Assembly: GCF_002865645.1 (NCBI RefSeq)
Contig: NW_020194546.1
Location: 124,001 to 188,000 of the forward strand
Source of the DNA: Hyaloscypha bicolor E
Lineage: Eukaryota > Ascomycota > Leotiomycetes > Helotiales > Hyaloscyphaceae
DNA: 64,000 bases
Reading direction: 5' to 3'
The first letter of the stretch is position 1; each line of letters opens with the position of its first letter. The translations under genes were made by a program, and so were the position numbers. Under the pieces are notes generated by a model, which searched no databases, was not told the DNA's origin, and saw only the letters and a list, made by a program, of their open reading frames with translations. Shown piece by piece: positions 11,873 to 23,282 of the stretch.

Positions 11873-13940
11873 ATGCGTCTGATCAACACATCAACCCTTG
11901 AATTACACGAGTTCTTCGGCACCAAGACGCCAGCTTATGTAATTCTCTCTCACTTCTGGGGTGATGACGAAGTGACATTCCATGATTTAAGAGATGGAAC
12001 AGGCCCCCAGAGGCAGGGGTGGGGGAAGGTTTTGGGATGCTGTGACAAAGCTTTGGAAGACGGATGGGAGTTTGTGGTGAGTCTTCTGCTTGAGTCCATT
12101 TCTATGTCTTTAATGATCCGAGAATTGGCGCTATTTCCAGTTATTTCGGTTCCTGAGAATGTACTAGAACGAACTTTTACTCATTTATCAGTAGTGGATC
12201 GATTCCTGCTGCATTGATAAGACCAGCAGCGCCGAGCTCTCAGAGTCCATCAATTCTATGTTCGCTTGGTACAAAAACGCCCACGTTTGCTATGCTTACC
12301 TATCTGATGTTCCGGGGGGCAACCGTGACTACGAAACAGGCGGACTGAGCCTCTATATAGCTCTCGAGCAGAGTCGATGGTTTACTCGAGGTTGGACACT
12401 CCAAGAGCTGCTTGCCCCCGAGTGGGTGATAATTCTTGCGGATGACTGGTCTGCACTGGGTACCAAAGCAAGCTTGGCAACTGATCTGACTGCAATTACC
12501 GGAATAACGGACCTCTTTAACTTTGAAGAAGCAAGTGTGGCCCAAAAGATGTCTTGGGCTGCTCATAGGAAGACTACCCGGCTCGAAGACCGAGCCTATT
12601 CTATGATGGGCTTGTTCGATGTTAACATGCCACTACTCTACGGGGAGGGAAACAAAGCATTCATCAGGCTGCAACTTGAGATCCTGAGCCGAAGTGATGA
12701 TGAGTCAATATTTGCGTGGTCAAATCCAAGGCCTGAAACACCCCGTCCTGGACTTCTTGCCGAGACCCCGGAGTGTTTCGCAGACTGTGGTCAGATCAGG
12801 AGAGGGGACTTTGACCCCGATCGACCGCCTCATTTTATGACCAATAAAGGTTTGCAGATGCAGTTACTTCTGCAGCAACGAAAGGTTCCTTATCACTTGG
12901 AACCGACGGCAGGCGATACCTATGTTGCTCCTCTTAACTGCACACTTCCAGGTGAAAACGGGTTCGTGTTCGTGGTGATATATCTCCTTGAAGATGGTGG
13001 AACTTATTTCCGGTACGGGGATCCAGATTTGACAGCCGACGACTGGGCTACAGCGAAGACCCAGGCAGATATGGAGCGGAAGCTCGTCCATATTAAGGTC
13101 CATATTAAGCAATCAAGGCACAATGAATCGATGGCCGAAGTCTCTCGCTCTGGAAAGATCTCTTATACAGTCAGCTTTGATCTCTGGGCAATGTGGAAAA
13201 CTGGTTTCGCTCTATCCGAAGGCATCATGTGGCCGGAAAACGAAAGCTCGTGGAATTTCTGGCGGGACAACTTATCAGCAGACTACCAACTCGTTGTCAC
13301 GATCACATCTACAAAGTATTCTGTCTTGTTACGTTTCAAGCATCCATTGATGTTAAATGGGTTCACGATCATTGTTGGGTATTGTCTGCGACGGCCATGG
13401 ATAGCGGCCATCACACACGAGGCCTTGGAATCCTTGAAAACAGTTGCTTCGTCCCTCGACAAACAGAATGCGTGGCCACGTTTTTACTATGACCCGAGGA
13501 GGTTTCAAGATAGAGTGGAGGTAGACCTCTGGTATTCTTGGTTCATTGAGGTAACGCTGCAAAAGGCTGGTGTGCAGCATTCATACGGCCCGGAAAAGTA
13601 TTGGGTGAAAATGAATGTAAAGCAACGGCCTGGAGAGAACGGAGATTCGATCCATGAATCCGATTCACATACTCTTGACAGAGAGGTTGAGGGTGAGCTT
13701 GAGGAAGAGGCAGCTGAGGTCGAGCTTTCTGGGCTAGAGGATAGTAGGGCATCTGACGCTGCTCTACTCGGACAGGACGTGCTTGTGAGTGGCACGTCGG
13801 GGGACAAGGAAGCGTTGACACCAAGCCACTCGCCTCTCAAACAAGATGAAGTATGCGGCAGGTTGAGGGAGAAGGAAGCAACAGTTGCAAATGAATCTCC
13901 ACTACAACAGAATGATGTTAGTACAGATGTTATGGCATGA
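11873..13940 (+). CDS. HET-domain protein (heterokaryon incompatibility type)
   Basis: Two exons, 11873-12076 and 12195-13940, join in phase to 649 residues. The HET domain covers about residues 20-240. It opens with YVILSHFWGDDEVTF and is followed by the core block WIDSCCIDKTSSAELSESIN, whose first codon starts exon 2, then RGWTLQELLAP (about 133) and LEDRAYSMMGLFDVNMPLLYG (about 200). DDESIFAW introduces the C-terminal domain commonly fused to this HET class. The last 100 residues are acidic and of low complexity. HET proteins trigger incompatibility cell death after non-self recognition; partner and specificity are not visible here. All HET blocks are intact, unlike the HET relic at 53.4-55.4 kb. 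Confidence 0.9.
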
Positions 13941-14715
13941 CTCCTCAGATCTAAATCTCATATCACAAGTTAATGTAACAAGACCGAAATGGATTTGAAA
14001 AGCTCGAATCTTGATCTATTAGTGCAACCAACGGAAGCTAATCAAGAGCAACATCCTGCCGATTAACTATTAAAGATACCAAGCATATAAGAAAGAAGAG
14101 AAGGTATTTGGTCCGTAAAGCTATGTGTACACATTTGGAATTATTCAACTAACATTTGAGCTTAACTTAATGCTAGAGGGAGAAGTTGTCCGACTGGGCA
14201 AGCTCGGGTAGTGTTGGAATCCTCACACAAACACGACACCGCCCCTACCAAATTCTCGTGGAGCATTTGAGTAAGATCTATATGGAAAAACTAGAAGTAA
14301 AGAGTGAATATTAGCAATTTCAAGAAACCAAGACTCGAATTCTCACATGACATCACGTGCCGAATCTCTCTCGGCTGAATTTCGGCTTCGGATCCCGAGA
14401 GGCGGACGTCGAGTTTCCAATTAATGAGAGCTCTCTCTTAACACATACTTCGAGACTCACGTCACACACAAATCCAGAATCCTCAACGTCACTTGATCTG
14501 CAGCAGATAGAGTCGATTATCGAAGAATCCTCAAGAACGGCGATCCTCAATCGAGCTGACCACGGATTTTGCCTTTGGATGATCGATTGAACTCCGACGC
14601 TCTCGTCAGCTCATTCCCAGAGGCACAGCGCATCCCGTGCGGACTCGCCTTAATACCATGGATTACGTCGAGAACAGAATGGCACAAGGTCAAAATCTCC
14701 TCCCAGTGCCTCAAA
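13941..14715. other. Intergenic between HET gene and Dap1-like gene
   Basis: AT-rich sequence follows the HET stop, then a mixed region with short open frames on both strands, none protein-like. It should include the HET 3' region and the promoter of the cytochrome b5-like gene. Confidence 0.45.
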
Positions 14716-15291
14716 ATGCCAACTAATATCCCCCAAGAAGCCGCCAAACCAACGCCCTCCCCAGAAGTGTAAGCCCCGCCTCCTCTCCACCATTCCTCAC
14801 CCGCTGACCCCCCCAGCCAAACGATCGCAACTCCGATAAACTTCATCCTCCTCTCACTCTTCCTCCTCGTCCTCTATTACCAAATCCGACCCAAACCCAA
14901 AGTCGTGCTCCCCGCCGCACCCCCACCAGTAGTCTTCAAGACCTTCACACCCCCCACCCTGCTCCCCTTCAACGGCCAAAACAACATGCCCGTCTACCTC
15001 GCCGTCCGCGGCCGCGTATTTGACGTCACATCTGGCCGCAACTTCTACGGTCCTGGTGGGCCTTATGCGAATTTTGCGGGAAGGGATGCGAGCAGGGGAT
15101 TGGCATGTGGCAGTTTTGATGAGGAGATGTTGACGGAGGATTTGCAGGCCCCGCTTGATAAGTTGGAGGGACTGGGGCCAGATGAGATGGAGGCTTTGAA
15201 GGGGTGGGAGGAGAGGTTTGAGGAGAAGTATTTAGTCGTTGGGAAGTTGGTTGCTGTAGGCGATGAGGGGAAGGAGGAGATTAAGGCGTAA
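14716..15291 (+). CDS. DAP1: Membrane-associated progesterone receptor-like heme-binding protein (Dap1 family)
   Basis: Exons 14716-14768 and 14817-15291 (48-base intron) give 175 residues. A short polar N-terminus leads into one membrane helix (NFILLSLFLLVLYYQI). A cytochrome b5-like heme/steroid-binding domain follows, with TLLPFNGQ, VYLAVRGRVFDVTSG, NFYGPGGPY and FAGRDASRGLACGSFD in the family order. The family sits in the ER membrane, binds heme and supports cytochrome P450 enzymes such as lanosterol demethylase. Length and architecture are those of yeast Dap1. An ATG at 14659 lies in another frame and was rejected. The exon after base 14890 is GC-rich compared with its flanks. Confidence 0.9.
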
Positions 15292-16424
15292 GCTGGAGCA
15301 GATGGGATATGAGTAACGATACGACTGGATAGGGATGGAGTTCGAGAGGCACTTGATCTGGGAGGAAGCATCGGAATGGCCACCGGTACGTCGAATAAAA
15401 GCATCAAACAAAGTCCTCGGTCAGTGGTGTTCTTGTTTCAATATGCCAATGTCCCTGGTATATTGACTTGTCTTGGCCACTCATTTGAAGTTTCAAATTT
15501 GGAGATCTCTAAATGGCATTTGTTCCAGCACTTGTGAAGCGATGAGCACTACCCATCTGAATGTTCAATCAACTGAAAGCTCATGAACTTCCTTTGCATT
15601 CCACCTCCTTTCATATCCATCCAGTGTCAACTTCGGACAGCTTTTGTTGTCACTTCACATCTAACTTCCACGTCCCTTGACCCACTATACTTCTCACCAA
15701 CGGGTTCCAAGTGCATCCTTGCGAATTCAAGCAGCCAAGATTCTCCCAGAGATATATAGTACAATCATAGTAACCTATCTGTCTAAGATCTACACTCCTC
15801 CATGTATGCCCCGGACTGGTAAGCCTTAATGTGCGCCAAAAGCAAGAGATGCCACGGTTAGGGTGCCTATATACCCAGAAATATCTGGGCTGTTGAATTT
15901 TATGTGGTGAACTTGTGGGACATGGCTAGTGAAGGCCCTTGTTGTATTGAGACACATTTGGTCATGTAAGTAGGGACATGTTTCTTTCTTTCTCTATTCT
16001 CTTAAAATTTGTACCGTTGCTTGTTCAACGAAAGCAAAATGTTTGCAAGCAAGCAATGGATGTCTACAAATTCGTTAAATGCCACAAACACCAAATGGCT
16101 AAGTTTTGGTCGTGCCTCAAAGAAGTGAGACGAAGGGTGAGCCTATTTATCTTCCCTTTTATCTACTAGCCAACACTTCCCACATCCTTTCTTAATGGCT
16201 GGCTCTTTCTTAGATATTTGAAACTCACCAACTTTTAAGCGCTCGATGTTCGCTTATGTTCTGTTGTCAACAATGTTCCTGCTGTCGCCATGAGCTGAGT
16301 CACTGAAGTGCCAGATGAAACAGCATATGTGGGCTCAGACGAATAGTTGCTGAATGTCCCAAAAATCTTGGAACATTGAGCTTGATGCTAGGGTACTTAA
16401 AGTAAGTGGTATCCTCGGACCCCG
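15292..16424. other. Long intergenic region
   Basis: About 1.1 kb without a supported gene. Short frames (for example 15978-16169) are not protein-like. It includes the 3' region of the Dap1-like gene and reaches to the end of the P450 relic. Confidence 0.45.
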
Positions 16425-18221
16425 CTCTGATACCCGAACATAGAACTCCCTCTACAAGATAATCCCAACATTAGCGCTCTTCCACGGATTTGCCGGGTCA
16501 ACCACAGCCCAGCCAAAGTTACGCATGAACTACCAGGACTCAAGTCAGCCATCAATTCCAGACGGAACGACCCTCACTCATCCAAACAATAACCTTATTC
16601 AAGTCCATAAAGGCCACCCCCAGACAAGACATTTATACCTCCCACCCCCAAACGTCAAATCCACCACCCTCGCCATCTCCGCATACTTCGCCTCCTCAAT
16701 CTCCAGCCGCTGCTCTGGGCGAAACATCTCTGGATCCGGCCCAATGACATCCTCATCACGCATCATTCCCCACGTATTAACACCAATCTCAACACCACCT
16801 GTGATAGAAATGCCGTTTATTGTGTCGCCTTCTGGAGGAGTTAATCTAAGAAGTAAACCTCCAGGAGGTGGGTGAATGCGAATTCCTTCTAAGATCACGG
16901 CTTGGGGTAGACGAGCTTGTGTGCTTCTTCGTCTCGGACAACGGGTGTGCTGAGTGGTGCAGCGCCGATTTCTACTTGCAGTTTTTGGCAGGTCAAAGGA
17001 GAGGTTAGGGTACAGAGCATTGTTGCTCTGATAGTAGACGAAGCCGTGTCTGAGCCTGTAAGCCTGTCTGTGATGGTTAGTTCTGGCACTATTGCTTGGG
17101 GCTGGACTGTTTACATCATGAGGAGACTCACTGAGAAAGTTTCTTCCTGAGTTAAGCCGTTGTTAAGTAAGGATTGTATGATATTCGGCTTCTCTAATTT
17201 CTTTCTCGAATTAGGATCAAAACGTTCTGCGACTCTCTCCTCAGCGATCCTGATGCACAGTCAAATCAGAAAGTTGTCTTAAGGAAGAGGGGAGCATTAT
17301 CAAACCCCATAATTTTTCCCATTCCGACCCCATCTTGAGATGTTGGGGACAGCCGTTTCCAATCCATGGGATCTGGATAATTTTGGTTAGATCAGGTATA
17401 CTGCTGATCATTACAGATGCTAATTGGGCTTCTGTGACGGTTCGGAGATACTCGCGCTGGTCTGCATCACTTGTTAAGTCACCGAAAGGAGCACCGGTTG
17501 CCAGATCCGTGACTACCTTGGTGGTGAAGAATTGCGCCTTTTAAACGAGGTCCATGACATTAGATGGGGTTGGGGTACAGAGATATTTGGTGCGGATAAG
17601 GAGGTGAAGTTCTGCACCTGAATATCAATGGTGGGCTCGAAGTCAATGCCGTCTCTTCCTATACTCTATAGGTTACTTGGCTCGTTGTGTCTTTGAGAAC
17701 GGGAAAGGCAGTGAGCATACACCAGGACTCATCTGAGTACGACGTTTCATATGCTCCTTCTCATCTCTCAGTGGCCCGACATTGCCGATTCCAGGCGCGA
17801 GTCGAAATCCAAGTACCAGTCAGACCTCTTATATAGAGATCGAGATGAATTCATGCGAGTGACAAGTTTGATATCACAAGTGATCAACATGTTGGTCCCA
17901 ATCCGTGCCAGCTTTCCTGAAATCGCAAGTGTCAGCCTTTTGGGTTCTTGATAAATCAGCGGTTAACACACCTCGTATTCCTTTTTGTCGTCATAAAACA
18001 CATAATGTGCTCTTTGCTGGAATATGGTCGCGAGGAGCCAGAGCTCTGAAAATTGGGCGAGCCTTGGTCCTTTTATATGTGAGGCGGCGATAGCTGCGAA
18101 CTTCGCAAGCGATATATCTGGTCAAGAACAGCGTAAAAATGTACCATCTACCTTGGTACAGTTGCTCGAGGATTGATATCAAGGTAGGCAGGCATCCTAG
18201 CCGGAGCAGTAGGTGGCGCAC
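16425..18221 (-). pseudogene. Degenerate cytochrome P450 (pisatin demethylase-like type)
   Basis: Reading the minus strand from about 18150 down, blocks of a whole P450 appear in order but in shifting frames. They are KGPRLAQFSELWLLATIFQQ (proline-rich hinge), WYLDF and PGIGNVGPLRDEKEHMKRR, TKVVTDLATGAPFGDLTSDA, ERVAERFDPN, GSDTASSTIRATML (I helix), EGIRIHPPPGG (ExxR), EMFRPE and the heme loop FGGGRYKCL. The C-terminal WAVVDPANPWKSANVG comes last. Frames change at about 16900 (before the ExxR block) and directly after the heme-loop cysteine, and an in-frame TAG interrupts the last segment. No uninterrupted gene can be read, so the enzyme is dead. The order of blocks resembles CYP57-like fungal P450s. 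Confidence 0.85.
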
Positions 18222-19086
18222 TGCGATCGATGCAAGAGCAGATTCGATGAAGAAGAGAGACAGTGAGCTTGTTGCGCCTTTGAGCTAGGTTCCTTCGGTA
18301 TATGCGGGCTGAAATGCTGCATATACGCCTATCAGTTGTACTGAGTGTGGTGGGAGGGGGAAGCGGTTCAGGCTCCAATTACAGCACGTTTCTCATATCC
18401 TTGCTGCTTGGCGGTATGGGAGCATCTCATCCCCGGGCGACCAGTCTTGTGTAACGAATGGTATGCTGTTGAACTTTTAAGTCAGTGAGCCCAAGGTGCA
18501 CTCCGAACAGGCAAAAACATAATACAAAGCATTCGGTATTCAAGGAACATACAGTATATCTTAGCCTTGATGTAGATGTGAAAATGAAGGTCGGGGGAGC
18601 CACGATCAGAAATGCGGGGTAAGAAATTGGGGGTCTCGCTTAAAAAGGGGCGGGGTATTAAAGCATCGAGATACATCGCGATACTAAATTCAAAATCTAA
18701 AGAGCTAGATCTGAAGGATTAAATGGCTCTTGGTTATCTCCTTGCAAAACTTCGAATATATATAGGTAACCTGAGCCCCAAATCGTTCATCAAGGCACAC
18801 AAAGACTAGTACCGAACTGGTTCAGAGAGTGAGCAGGTCCAATCTTCTCTTCCTTCTACTTTCTTTCCCTAAAATTAATCATATAAAGTCAACTCCAATG
18901 GGGCCATGGGCATATAAAGGACAGCCCTTAGCATTATGTTGTCTTTCCCAGCAATTCAAAGATCTCGACCCGCTCCGGGACAATGAAAGGAGTCCCTTGA
19001 TACTGCCCTTACCCGTCTTTTGTATCAGCGACGAAAAGGAATCACCTTCCATTTTCGCTTTGGCGGATGTTCTTACGAAGTGTTAA
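18222..19086. other. Intergenic, no gene recognised
   Basis: Short open frames on both strands (for example 18829-19086 on +) show no protein-like pattern. The sequence is moderately AT-rich and looks like decayed DNA between two relics. Confidence 0.4.
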
Positions 19087-19165
19087 GGTAGACGAGACGG
19101 TAAATGACAAAAATCGGACGGTGATAGCGATTAGGTGATGACAGCAACTATTAATTAAGAATAAT
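19087..19165 (+). repeat. TGACA-rich module, copy D
   Basis: One of four related 75-90 base modules in this locus. Read on +, it has GACGGTAAATGACAAAAAT, then GGACGGTGATAGCGATTAGG and TGATGACAGCAACTATTAAT. It is the most diverged copy. Confidence 0.6.
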
Positions 19166-19196
19166 CGGCCAATTCTTAGATCGCAGGGTTTGTTAA

Positions 19197-19500
19197 TTAT
19201 GTAGCTTCCAGGTTTATTTTCAGCCTGAGTTTATTCTTCGCTGAAGTCTGTAGAGGGCAACCAGGGTTTGAAGACTTCCTCTTCAGTATACCACACCAGA
19301 CATGGCAGCCTTCTTGTCCTTTCGCGTTTGAGGATTGAATAGGATCAAAGAGGAGGAATATATAGAACTCGGCCACTTCCAAGAATCCACTTCCGTAGCT
19401 TTGAAGATGGAACGCACACTGTAACCTCGCTCTTTGCTCCACCTGCAGCCTTTGATATCTAATTGTATACAAGACATCCCCTCTGGAAACGATAGGGGGT
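19197..19500 (-). pseudogene. Protein-like fragment of an unknown, degraded gene
   Basis: Two overlapping minus frames give protein-like segments: LDIKGCRWSKERGYSVRSIF in one, and FLEVAEFYIFLLFDPIQSS with TSAKNKLRLKI in the other. The switch between frames suggests a frameshifted relic. Its end lies directly before repeat copy D, as the end of the relic at 19850-20690 lies before copy B. I do not recognise the family. Confidence 0.35.
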
Positions 19501-19650
19501 AAGATTATCCGGAAAATGTTCTGTCTGTTGAGACACTGCAGAGTCGGATTACCAGTACTGTACTCAATGTTAACGACCGCTCAAAGGCTGTCTTGAGATT
19601 TCGCACAGCACAGGGGCGATGAGAAAAGAAAAGAAAGACATACTCACTCT

Positions 19651-19737
19651 TCGCGGAACGTTCAGACGGTGACAGTCGCCAAGCCATGACAAAAATTCAG
19701 ACATTGACAGCAATTAGACAGTCATTGATTATTAAGA
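19651..19737 (+). repeat. TGACA-rich module, copy C
   Basis: Starts TCGCGGAACGTTCAGACGG and continues with GTGACAGTCGCC, CATGACAAAAATTCAGACAT, TGACAGCAATTAGACAG and an AT-rich TTGATTATTAAG end. It lies about 25 bases before copy B, in the same orientation. Confidence 0.65.
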
Positions 19738-19762
19738 AAAAACAGGAAGGACAAGCCTAATT

Positions 19763-19850
19763 TCCTCGGAAGATTGAGACGGTGACAGCGGACAGACAAT
19801 GACAATAAATCAGAGGCTGACAGCAATCAGACGAGTTATTAAATACACGG
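19763..19850 (+). repeat. TGACA-rich module, copy B
   Basis: Starts TCCTCGGAAGATTGAGACGG, then GTGACAGCGGACAGACAATG, ACAATAAATCAGAGG, CTGACAGCAATCAGACGAG and TTATTAAATACA. The order of elements is the same as in copies A and C. Confidence 0.7.
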
Positions 19851-20690
19851 ATGGACGTCTTTCCCTAGCACCGATGTGAGCACTGCATTCCGGACCCACG
19901 TCGTGACAGGATTGAGGTCCTTGCACATGTTGACCCACCACGGTGAGAACGGCTTCCACAATGGGACCAACAGTGGCTTGCGCCAATTGTTCTTGCCTAT
20001 TACGATATTTCTTGGCCAGCTAATTTGCAAGAACTTCGATATTGTGTGCTATTAACATCCTGGCTAGGGGGCTTAGCAATACGAATCCTGTCTAGCGGAT
20101 TGACTTCGTATCCTTCCAAAGTAATCTCAACTCTGTCGTCCGGCATTAGCAGCTTTCCTTCTCTATTAAGGTCTTCAATGGCCATATCGACCATAATGAT
20201 CAATGAAAATGCAGGGCTGTCTGGTAACCACTTCTCAGTTCGACCCGCAACCCAATCACACTCTTGGTCGACTTGTACATCTCGAGTCTTGTCGTAGGCG
20301 TTCTGGCTATACAAACTTGCCCCTTTGACATAGAATTCAACTTCCCGGTTGCTTCCAAAGGCGTATCGCCTCGGTAAGGCAATCATCTTCGTGGTAATCC
20401 GGGTCGTGTTCAGGAGCAGGAAGCTCTGCTGTAACAAGTCCCCTTGGTATTTCCAGGACCTTCTGAAATGACAGAAAGTCCTGTAAACACGAGCCCCTTG
20501 GTATATCCGGTGCCGTCTCAAAGTAGAGGAAGTGTTGCTGCTCTTCTCGAGTCTTGTGAGATCTGCGTGCAAAGCACACAGGCTCTTGACAGAAAAATTC
20601 GTCGGCAGAGCTCAGTTGCTCGGGAGTGAGAAAGTACTGGCTGGTGTGTTTGTCCTTCCGGATCTCATTCCAAAATATAGGAAGAAAAAA
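19850..20690 (-). pseudogene. Unknown protein-coding relic with frameshifts
   Basis: The minus strand reads as one unknown protein if two frame changes are allowed. The first part (from about 20690) has WNEIRKDKHTSQYFLTPEQL, FFCQEPVCFARRSHKTREEQ and PEHDPDYHEDDCLTEAIRLW. The frame changes near 20340, and the second part has REVEFYVKGASLYSQNAYDK, CDWVAGRTEKWLPDSPAFSL and DRVEITLEGYEVNPLDRIRI. A third part after about 20030 has NIVIGKNNWRKPLLVPLWKP. Composition is clearly protein-like, but I do not recognise a family. No start codon and no complete intron set could be fixed. It sits between repeat copies A and B. Confidence 0.5.
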
Positions 20691-20705
20691 GAAAGGATGA
20701 GCTTA

Positions 20706-20790
20706 TTTCCGCGGAAGGTTAAGGAGGTGACAACGATTAAACAATGACAACAGATAGACACGGACAACAATTGGACGAGTTGTTAAACAC
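20706..20790 (+). repeat. TGACA-rich module, copy A
   Basis: Starts TTCCGCGGAAGGTTAAGGAG, then GTGACAACGATTAAACAATG, ACAACAGATAGACACGG, ACAACAATTGGACGAG and TTGTTAAACACATG. It is collinear with copies B and C about 1 kb away. Confidence 0.7.
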
Positions 20791-21237
20791 ATGATGATTT
20801 ATCCTGGAGTCGGATTGATTTTTTCTTCGCCGATGTGCTTCATTTTCAGCCCATGTTTGCGAGATGTGTAAAGAAGGGCCAGGCTGGTTCGCTTCAGGTG
20901 CTGATTGAGGAGATTGGTTGGGAAGTCAGACTTTGGCTTGCTGATTCCTTTCGTGAAGAAAAAGGTATATGCACTTACAGAATGGTGAACCCAAGGAAAG
21001 AAAACTCGAGTCCTTCAAGCTGAGATATTTTGGCACTTGCTGTTCTGTTTCAACTCTCATTTTTCTGAAGCTCAGTATCATATTCTGTAAGATAGAAAGA
21101 TCAAAGAGTCAAAACTCTACAATTTGGAACGCTTAAGCCAACTCCGTGCCCGCAATAAACAATTATACAGCCCGATATTTGCTCATATCATACATAAATG
21201 CCGTGCGCCTTGCTCGCTGATGCCACTCCTGTATCCC
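20791..21237. other. Intergenic
   Basis: No gene recognised. A segment near 20815-20870, read on the minus strand, resembles the ends of the relics before repeat copies B and D (ACATCGGCGAAGAAAAAATC), so part of another unit may be present. Confidence 0.35.
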
Positions 21238-22314
21238 CTATATTCTATTCTCCTGTCCCAACGCTTCAGCCCCACGATGTATCTTCGGTACCGGAGGAGA
21301 CGCATTTCCTGTAGGTCCATGCTCAAAGTACCCAACCTGCTGCGCATATGTTGTCTGGTCACTCCTCGTTCCTCCGGGCGTGATCAACGGCAAATTGGCC
21401 TCCGAACCCATTGCCTTCTTTCTTGTTGTGGGCCTGGTGGCGAACGGGGAGATAGATTCGACGTCTTGCCCTTTCCCACTGCTCGCCATCATTCTGCGGA
21501 GTTGTTCCTGGCGCTTGTTTCGGTTGCGAGATCGCAGGCAGAGGATAGCCCATGCGATGAGCGCGGCGCCGATTCCGCCGGCGAAGATGATGGTTACGAT
21601 GAGGCCGGAGGTGCTGAGTTTGTCTTGTTTCGTCATGCAGCTGTTGGCGCCGGCGGTGGGGGAGAAGCATAGCATTCCTGGAGCGCAGGATTGGATTGCG
21701 GTTGTCGTGGCTATGCAGGTCACAGTTGTTCCGGCATGGACTGAGCATGCCGATGTAGATTTTATGCTTGTTACGTAGCAGCTCTCTGCCCCTGAAGTTA
21801 TCGCTGATGCCGCCGAAGTCGTAGTGGTGCTATCCGTGCTCGTAGTGCCATCGGTGGTCGTGCTATCTGCAGAAGTTGTAGAGGAGGGAGCTGCAGTGGT
21901 CGAAGAGGGTGCTACGGTTGTGGATGAGGCGTCAGAGGTTGTCGTTGCTTCGGCGCTCGTTGTCGTCTTCGCATCCGCTGCAGTGGTCTTTGCATTGGTC
22001 GTTTTAGTATTCGTTGCTTGCCTTTTCCTCAAATCTTCTCGATCTTCTGCTCGTCTCTCTCTGTGGCACTCTTGTGCGAACATCACTGCTTCCACCGCGG
22101 CATTCACGCCTGAACATCCCCCACCAACAAAGCATTGTTCGATCTCCTCCAATGACTCGAGATCAACACCTCTACCGAGACATGCCGTAATCGATTTCGA
22201 GCATCCGCAGTTCGTCCTTGAAACAAGTTCACTGAGATTGTTTTGTGCACACTCTGTTCCTGACGCAGAAACAATTGCGGCTCCAGCAAAGAGCGCGAGG
22301 AGGAAGGACCGCAT
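21238..22314 (-). CDS. Cysteine-rich, Ser/Thr-rich single-pass cell-surface protein
   Basis: A single exon encodes 358 residues. Residues 1-18 are a signal peptide (MRSFLLALFAGAAIVSA). A small domain with six or more cysteines follows (residues 22-85, including NCGCSKSITACLGRG and CFVGGGCSG). The next 100 residues are a Thr/Ser/Ala stretch likely to be O-glycosylated. A second cysteine patch is at about 185-235, and one membrane helix lies at about 238-260 (GLIVTIIFAGGIGAALIAWA). A basic cytoplasmic tail of about 95 residues ends the protein. This layout suits a plasma-membrane or wall-anchored surface protein, possibly CFEM-related or a wall sensor, though no named domain is clear. Confidence 0.78.
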   Translation of the reverse strand: MRSFLLALFAGAAIVSASGTECAQNNLSELVSRTNCGCSKSITACLGRGVDLESLEEIEQCFVGGGCSGVNAAVEAVMFAQECHRERRAEDREDLRKRQATNTKTTNAKTTAADAKTTTSAEATTTSDASSTTVAPSSTTAAPSSTTSADSTTTDGTTSTDSTTTTSAASAITSGAESCYVTSIKSTSACSVHAGTTVTCIATTTAIQSCAPGMLCFSPTAGANSCMTKQDKLSTSGLIVTIIFAGGIGAALIAWAILCLRSRNRNKRQEQLRRMMASSGKGQDVESISPFATRPTTRKKAMGSEANLPLITPGGTRSDQTTYAQQVGYFEHGPTGNASPPVPKIHRGAEALGQENRI

Positions 22315-23282
22315 CGTGGCCAGTGAAACAGTGGAGAAAGGCAGATTTCAGCGCTAGACTGGCTGTTCTTCAAGAACCCCCGTCAAGGCCTCCAGTAAAT
22401 ATTAAGATAGAGATTAGTGAGTATAAAGAGGAAGAAATGCTACAGATGAATGTCAAACTGGAGAGGTGGAGACATAAGTGCGATGAAATGAATTCCCCTA
22501 AAATATGCACTTGTGAAGGGCGGAGGGAGGCTTGAGCTGCGGCGTTAATAAGGGGTCAGGGCACGCCTTCTGATAGGCCACCAGCGCCCCTGAACTCTTT
22601 CGTGCAGCTGTTCGGAGATATCCACAAGCACCCCAGTTGGGTGGCGTGCCGCAGAACGTCCATCTGGAAAATACGATGAGTTGACGATGCAGTACGAACA
22701 CCTTTTGAGAAGATCATGGAGGCTGGATTGATGATGAAAATTGAACGTGGCCGTGGGCCTTGATCCACTTGGTCCCCACGTAGAGTCGTAGGTCACCACG
22801 AAGCTTTCGGATCGTCCTCGAACACGCAGTTTCGGGTGGCGGAGTGACTTTTGCTTGGCATAGATGGCTTGAAGTTTGCCGAAGGGGCACAGCTGAAGCC
22901 TGAAACGCAGTAGAGTATCACCCGCTCGAAGGGGGACGGGCGAGGAACCTCAGCTTGTGCAACAGATGATGGAGAAGCGGGAAAAGATGATGTTGAGAAG
23001 GATGAAGAAAAACTGGGAATGGGGAAAAGCTGTTTGAAACTTAAGGTAAGCTGAACAAGGTGTGACAACCGATCAAAGTCACGTGATATGCGAGTCAGAT
23101 CAGGGGGTACGTCATTCGCTTTCTCTAGTGCTTGGACAAAGAAGGCAGCCAAGGTTGATATATTTTGATGCAACTTTATGTTCTTCATCAAAAACAACAT
23201 AAACTCCTTCGTCACAAGAAGCAGAATCCAACACAAACAAACCCTTCAATACCAATCCTTCCACACCAAAACTACCCTCAAG
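22315..23282. other. Divergent intergenic region
   Basis: Promoter space between the surface protein (-) and the I78-type gene (+). A minus-strand open frame at 22793-23236 covers the I78 promoter side and is not protein-like. Confidence 0.45.

Noticed and set aside
22793..23236. 147-codon minus-strand frame
   Set aside because: It lies in the promoter of the I78-type gene and has no recognisable features.
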